Source: Desulfobulbaceae bacterium | GTDB lineage: Bacteria > Desulfobacterota > Desulfobulbia > Desulfobulbales > Desulfobulbaceae | Length of the DNA stretch: 19,040 bases | Direction of reading: 5' to 3' | Assembly (NCBI GenBank): GCA_030633145.1 | Contig: DAOVTM010000017.1 | Span: 1-19,040 of the forward strand | Shown here: in pieces, positions 14,828-19,040 of the stretch | Layout: every line of letters begins with the position of its first letter | Position numbering within the stretch: the first letter of the stretch is position 1 | The notes under the pieces: generated by a model | What the model saw: the letters and a program-made list of their open reading frames with translations, nothing else | Told to the model about the DNA's origin: nothing | Databases searched by the model: none | Position numbers and translations under genes: made by a program

Positions 14828-17377
14828 GTGAAGCAAAAACCTGATATTCGTCTCCGTAAACCAGCGACTCTCTCCCTCCTCTATCAGTTGGATGATGGAG
14901 GAGAAGAGCAGCAATTGAAGGTAACCATGGTGGCCGGTTTCAGCCTCACCCCTGAAGCGGAACTGCTTGATGAGGGTGAGTTCTGGCCGGTGGTGAAGGG
15001 ACTCAACGGTTCCGCACCCTTTGATCTCGGCACCCCCAAACCGGCAGGGGAATTTCTCCTTTCAGGCAGCTGTTATCCGCCGGGCGGCAGGATGGCCCTG
15101 GCCTGTCCCCTCCATGTCCGGGTGGGAACAATTGAAAAAAATCTGGTGGTCTTTGGAGACCGTTACTGGAAAACCGGAACCGGGATGACCTTTCCGCAAC
15201 CGTTCAGAGCCATGGAACTGGGCTGGGAGCGAAGTTTCGGTGGTCAGCTGGATCAGGATAATCCCCAGGGCAGGGGGAACAGGAAGGATTCTCTCCTCCT
15301 GCCCAATATTGAACACCCGGCTCGCCTGATTACCAGTCCCAGGGATCGGCCTCCGCCGTCCGGCTTTGGCCCGGAAGGGCTTGACTGGCCCTCCCACCGT
15401 CCCCTTGCCGGAACCCTGGATGAAAACTGGCTGGGTCGTTCCTGGCCTGGCTTACCCGCTGATGTCAACCCGACCCTCTTTCATCTTGCGCCAAGAGATC
15501 AGCGCTTGTCCGGTTTTTTCCAGGGAGACGAGGAGATAGAGATCAGGAATATGCACCCTGAACAGGCGAGGATACGTTCACAGCTTCCCCAGGTTCGCTG
15601 CCGCTGTTTTTTGGGAAACCAGGGGTTAGACAGCGAACACCGCTTCCAGGAACTCCAATGCCGCATGGATACCCTCTGGCTCTTTCCAGAGCTTGCAACC
15701 GGGATTTTAATCTGGCGTGGTATAGTGCAGCTGCAGCCCGGTGACAGCGGACAACAGATGCTCGCCGCCACCCTGGAACCCACGGCTCAACCAGGCATGG
15801 AACCGTCTGCCTGTTACCTGGCCATAATCGGACAGCCCGAGCTTGAGGCCGAGGAGATTGCAAAAGAAATTCCAGAAGAGTCGGCAACAGAGCATTCGTC
15901 TAAAAAAAGCGATAAACAGAAAAAAGAAGCTGCAAAAGCGGACATTGATCCGGTGGCTGCTGCAGTTGAAGAAAAAACAGCGGCAGCCAGGGCAAAACTT
16001 ACCCCCCTGCTGGCATCCTTTGGCATCTCTGTGGATGAGCTGCTCAAGCCCTCAAAGGCATCTAAAAAACCGGGACTGGATAAAAAATTAACCCCGGCCA
16101 GACTGGAGCAGCGTGCCATTGGCCTGCAAGGAAAACTGGACACCATGCTCAGTCGCAGCGGCCTGTCACCGGGTGATATAAAGCCTGGCAAGATGGTGGA
16201 TAAGCCCAAGGCAAATACCGGGGCGCGTATTGCCACTGCCATTGGTGCCATGCAGTCATTCGGCATTAAAGATGAAGCCCTGTTTGCAGAGATGCGAGAA
16301 CTGGAACGGCAGACCGACATCCTGCGCCAGGGAACAGATACAAAGGCGGCAGCATTGGTCAGACCCCTTTCCAACCTGCCAGTGACCGCAACCATGACCA
16401 GGGAAGAGGTTATTGCTGCCTGGGAGCGGGGTGAGTCCCTGGCCGGTGTCGATCTTGGCGGCCTTGACCTGTCCGCTCTCCAACTGGATGGGATTGACTG
16501 TCGTGATGCAATCCTGGAAGGGGTCAACTTGAGCAACAGTTCTCTGCGGGGAGCGGTGCTTGACCGGGCCGTCCTCACCGGGGCGGATCTGAATGGAGCC
16601 TGTCTTGCCAGGGCAGCTATGACCGCTTGCGTTGCCATGGGTGTTACGGCACGTGGTGCGGATTTTTCCAAGGCCGATCTCAGTCAGGCTCGTTTTGAAC
16701 GTGCTGATCTGCACGGGGTTAAGCTGACGAAATGCAAGGGAAACAAGGCCGGGTTTATCCGCTGTATTATGACCGAGGTTCAGGCTCAACAGGCCGGACT
16801 GACCGGAGCCTGCTTCAGCGGTTCTGATCTGGGCGCAGCCAGTTTTATTGGTGCAGAACTGCAAAGAGCTGATTTCAGCCGCACCCTGCTTGACCGCTGT
16901 GATTTCAGCAGGGCAAATCTGGCAAAGTGCTGGCTGGGCGAGGCTCAGGGCGATGAGGTCATCTTTGTAAAGAGCAACCTCAATGGCTCTAAATGCAACG
17001 GTACCCGCTTGCAGGGCGCAGATTTCAGCAAAGCGGATCTCGCCCAGGCTGCCTGGCTGGACAGTGATTTCAGCTCCGGGATTTTTCGTGGAGCAGTGCT
17101 TGACCGAGCCATGGCCGTGCGCTGTGATTTCCGCCAGGCCGACCTGAGCCGTTGCTCATTCAAAGAGGCCAACCTGATGCACAGCGATTTACGTCAGACC
17201 TCGTTTTTCCGTGCCAATGGCTTTAAGGCTCGTTTCCGGCATGTCCGCCTGGAAGAGAGCGACTGCCGCCAGGCTAATCTCTACGGGGTTGATTTCTTCC
17301 GGGCCTCCTTACGCCGCACCCTCCTGGACGATGCCAACCTGGACGCAACTCTGCTGACCCTGAGACTGCCGCAGTGA
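14828..17377 (+). CDS. DUF2169 T6SS adaptor-type protein fused to pentapeptide repeats
   Basis: An 849-residue protein. The N-terminal 330 or so residues match DUF2169 (GFSLTPEAELL, FDLGTPKPAGEFLLSG, FGDRYWKTG, ELGWERSFGG). DUF2169 proteins in Agrobacterium T6SS act in stabilising and loading a VgrG/PAAR-linked effector, so adaptor or chaperone is the best-supported role. A Lys/Glu/Ala-rich linker (about 340-370) and helical segments (to about 530) lead into a long pentapeptide-repeat region (about 538-845, A(D/N)LxxA type, such as ADFSKADLSQARFERADL), predicted to form a right-handed quadrilateral beta-helix. Start GTG 14828 lies 5 bases after the tssH stop, with no clear separate ribosome site, so coupling to tssH is likely. 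The GTGA at its end starts the next gene. No partner VgrG, PAAR or toxin is nearby. Confidence 0.88.
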   Translation: MKQKPDIRLRKPATLSLLYQLDDGGEEQQLKVTMVAGFSLTPEAELLDEGEFWPVVKGLNGSAPFDLGTPKPAGEFLLSGSCYPPGGRMALACPLHVRVGTIEKNLVVFGDRYWKTGTGMTFPQPFRAMELGWERSFGGQLDQDNPQGRGNRKDSLLLPNIEHPARLITSPRDRPPPSGFGPEGLDWPSHRPLAGTLDENWLGRSWPGLPADVNPTLFHLAPRDQRLSGFFQGDEEIEIRNMHPEQARIRSQLPQVRCRCFLGNQGLDSEHRFQELQCRMDTLWLFPELATGILIWRGIVQLQPGDSGQQMLAATLEPTAQPGMEPSACYLAIIGQPELEAEEIAKEIPEESATEHSSKKSDKQKKEAAKADIDPVAAAVEEKTAAARAKLTPLLASFGISVDELLKPSKASKKPGLDKKLTPARLEQRAIGLQGKLDTMLSRSGLSPGDIKPGKMVDKPKANTGARIATAIGAMQSFGIKDEALFAEMRELERQTDILRQGTDTKAAALVRPLSNLPVTATMTREEVIAAWERGESLAGVDLGGLDLSALQLDGIDCRDAILEGVNLSNSSLRGAVLDRAVLTGADLNGACLARAAMTACVAMGVTARGADFSKADLSQARFERADLHGVKLTKCKGNKAGFIRCIMTEVQAQQAGLTGACFSGSDLGAASFIGAELQRADFSRTLLDRCDFSRANLAKCWLGEAQGDEVIFVKSNLNGSKCNGTRLQGADFSKADLAQAAWLDSDFSSGIFRGAVLDRAMAVRCDFRQADLSRCSFKEANLMHSDLRQTSFFRANGFKARFRHVRLEESDCRQANLYGVDFFRASLRRTLLDDANLDATLLTLRLPQ

Positions 17378-18423
17378 ATCGAACGGAGTTTGTGGCTCTG
17401 GTGAAAAAGGGTCATCCTGTCAGCGGGATTACCCTGAGTCGGCTTGACCTGTCCGGTCTGAATGTAAGTGGGACGATTTTTGAGGGAGTGCGTCTGGAGG
17501 ATGTTGACCTGCGAGGTGCCAACCTGAGTCATACGGTCTGGCGGGACAGCAGTCTCCTCAACTGCGACCTGCAGGGGGCAAATCTTTCCCGAACACGGGC
17601 AAATCGTCTTGATTTGAGCGGCAGCAGTTTACAGAATGCCAACCTTGTCCGAGCCATCTGGCAGCGGGCAGACCTGACTGACACCAACCTGAGCAACGCA
17701 AACGGTGAACGGTTGAGCTGTACCCGTTCCTTACTGAAGAATACCCTGCTCACCGGAAGCAAACTCTTTCGGGCCGACCTCCGCAAGAGTGAAATGAAAG
17801 GGGTAGCTTTTACCGACACAGACCTGGAACGAGCCGATCTGAGCGGCGTGAATCTGGCAGGGCATACCTTCACAAAGGTCAATTTCAGGAAGACCTTTTT
17901 AAGCAATGCCAGTCTGGCAGATGCTGTTTTTGAAGACTGCTGTCTGGAGATGTGTTTCCTTGACCACGCAAATCTGAACAAGGCAAAATTCATCCGTTCC
18001 AGTATGCAGGGGGCAAACTGTGAAGGAGCCATCCTTACCCTTGCCGACCTGCGGGGAGTCCATGCCTCCAAAGCCCGTTTTGAAAAAGCACAATGCCAAC
18101 AGGCTCGTTTTGACAAGGCTCATATTGGCAAGACTTTTTTCAACAATGCCGCCCTTGACCGGGCCTCTTTCAGCGGTGCTGAACTGGAAAAATCCATCCT
18201 TATCCATACCAGCTGCAAAGGTACGGTCTTTGCCAATGCCGCCCTTGCCTACGCTGATTTTTCCCATGCCGATCTCACTGGCGCAGATTTCCAAAGAACC
18301 CGCCTGAATTACTGCCGGATGCACCGGGTTCAGGCCAGGGGGGTAAACTGGCGCAATGCGGAACTCTCCACTGTTATTGCCACCGATCAAAAACTGGCAG
18401 CTGCTGAACAGTTTAAAGGTTAA
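17374..18423 (+). CDS. Pentapeptide-repeat protein coupled to the DUF2169 protein
   Basis: A 349-residue protein that is almost wholly pentapeptide repeat, from about residue 18 (ITLSRLDLSGLNVSG) to about 335 (ADFSHADLTGADFQRTRLNYCRM), enough for roughly sixty repeats or about fifteen beta-helix coils. There is no signal peptide or membrane segment, and cysteines are frequent at repeat positions. GTG 17374 overlaps the preceding TGA by 4 bases (GTGA), so translation is coupled. The same repeat type and the junction suggest it either assembles with the upstream beta-helix or arose by splitting or duplicating a longer protein. Pentapeptide proteins can mimic DNA (Qnr/MfpA), but nothing here points to gyrase; a structural or scaffold role in T6SS effector loading is my inference. 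It ends the T6SS run. Confidence 0.85.
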   Translation: MNRTEFVALVKKGHPVSGITLSRLDLSGLNVSGTIFEGVRLEDVDLRGANLSHTVWRDSSLLNCDLQGANLSRTRANRLDLSGSSLQNANLVRAIWQRADLTDTNLSNANGERLSCTRSLLKNTLLTGSKLFRADLRKSEMKGVAFTDTDLERADLSGVNLAGHTFTKVNFRKTFLSNASLADAVFEDCCLEMCFLDHANLNKAKFIRSSMQGANCEGAILTLADLRGVHASKARFEKAQCQQARFDKAHIGKTFFNNAALDRASFSGAELEKSILIHTSCKGTVFANAALAYADFSHADLTGADFQRTRLNYCRMHRVQARGVNWRNAELSTVIATDQKLAAAEQFKG

Positions 18424-18600
18424 GAAATCGAAATTCAAGTGCCGGAAGAGGAAAGGCCATTATTGCAACAGCAAGAGCGTTTCAGAGGGCTGCCTAGCTG
18501 GACGATAGCAGACATAATATTTATGAGATGCACATTTATTCGCCTGGCTGGTTGATACCAGACGGTCTTATCAGGAACGGATCATCACAAAACAAACACT
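18424..18600. other. Gap between the T6SS run and hsdM
   Basis: No gene is seen. A weak inverted repeat (CTGGT at 18548-18552 with ACCAG at 18557-18561) is the only structure. I find no clear terminator for the T6SS operon and no well-spaced promoter for hsdM, although one is expected here. Confidence 0.5.
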
Positions 18601-19040
18601 ATGGCACAACTCGAAAATATAGAGGCAATTGAAAGACGGCTCTGGCAGGCAGCAGACACCCTCCGCTCCAATTCCAACTATGCCAGTAACGAATACTTCA
18701 TGCCGGTAATGGGGCTGATTTTCCTGCGCCATGCCTACAGCCGTTTTCTCAAGGTCAAAGAAGAAATCATCCCTACCCTGCCATCACGCGCGGGAAAAAC
18801 TCGTCCTCTGACCAAAGAGGATTTTTCACAAAAAGGGGCTATCTTCCTCCAGAATCATGCCCAGTTTGACTCCCTGGTAGCCTTGACCGATGCTGATGAC
18901 CGAGCCGAGGCCATCACCCAGGCCATGGAGTCCATTGAAAAAGATTACACCAACCTCAAGGATCAACTGCCCAAGACAGAATACCGGGAGCTGGACAATG
19001 AAGTCCTGGGGCTGCTGCTACGCACCCTTAATCCCGAAGA
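18601..19040 (+). CDS. hsdM: Type I restriction-modification methyltransferase subunit HsdM, N-terminal part, truncated by window end
   Basis: The first 146 codons of HsdM, which with HsdS methylates adenine in the type I recognition site. The frame is open to the window end. The start MAQLENIEAIERRLWQAADTLR, then the family's NEYFMPVMGLIFLRHAYSRF, are characteristic of the HsdM N-terminal helical domain (about residues 8-140). The SAM-binding and NPPF catalytic motifs would lie downstream, outside the window, as would hsdS and hsdR. ATG 18601 is the clear family start, although no Shine-Dalgarno sequence lies close upstream. It is a new transcription unit, 177 bases after the T6SS run. Confidence 0.92.
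   Translation, partial: MAQLENIEAIERRLWQAADTLRSNSNYASNEYFMPVMGLIFLRHAYSRFLKVKEEIIPTLPSRAGKTRPLTKEDFSQKGAIFLQNHAQFDSLVALTDADDRAEAITQAMESIEKDYTNLKDQLPKTEYRELDNEVLGLLLRTLNPE

Noticed and set aside
15814..16671. Minus-strand ORF of 285 residues opposite the DUF2169 gene
   Set aside because: Ser/Ala/Arg-rich shadow of the helical linker and first pentapeptide repeats.
17374..18423. Qnr/MfpA-like gyrase protection protein
   Set aside because: It is much longer than Qnr/MfpA and coupled to a T6SS adaptor; no specific Qnr loop features were seen.

Overview
The window looks like a chromosomal segment of a Gram-negative, deltaproteobacterial-type organism. A Desulfobulbales relative, possibly of the cable-bacterium group, is my best guess. 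This rests on gene content (a Roco-type GTPase fragment, a secreted multidomain metalloprotease, a type VI secretion operon, HsdM) and on GTTCCCACGC hairpin repeats between genes. It is an inference; no marker gene is present.

Layout. (1) 1-1319: the C-terminal end of a probable Roco (ROC-COR) protein cut by the window edge, a repeat-rich gap, and a small orphan antitoxin-like ORF. (2) 1343-4192, minus strand: a secreted metzincin protease carrying adhesion-type domains. (3) 4193-5426: a divergent promoter region with two inverted repeats, then argC (arginine biosynthesis). (4) 5695-18423, all plus strand: a type VI secretion (T6SS) gene run, tssB, tssC, hcp, tssE, tssF, tssG, a SEC-C mini-protein plus a 42-residue ORF, tssH (clpV), a DUF2169-pentapeptide protein and a second pentapeptide protein. 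(5) 18601 to the end: the N-terminal part of a type I restriction-modification methyltransferase, hsdM.

How the T6SS genes fit together: TssB/TssC form the contractile sheath, Hcp the inner tube, TssE/TssF/TssG belong to the baseplate, and TssH recycles contracted sheath. The DUF2169 protein is a likely cargo adaptor, and its pentapeptide beta-helix neighbour is translationally coupled to it by a GTGA overlap. The membrane complex (TssJ, TssL, TssM), TssK, TssA, VgrG (TssI) and PAAR are not in the window, and unrelated genes bound both ends, so the machine must be completed from elsewhere.

The most interesting points are the tandem DUF2169-pentapeptide/pentapeptide module fused to the sheath-recycling end of the operon, the ATGA-coupled SEC-C/42-aa pair sitting in a patch of repeat debris between tssG and tssH, the repeat-built inverted structure between tssC and hcp, and a promoter-overlapping palindrome shared by argC and the protease gene. 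No tRNA, rRNA, CRISPR array or complete transposon was seen.
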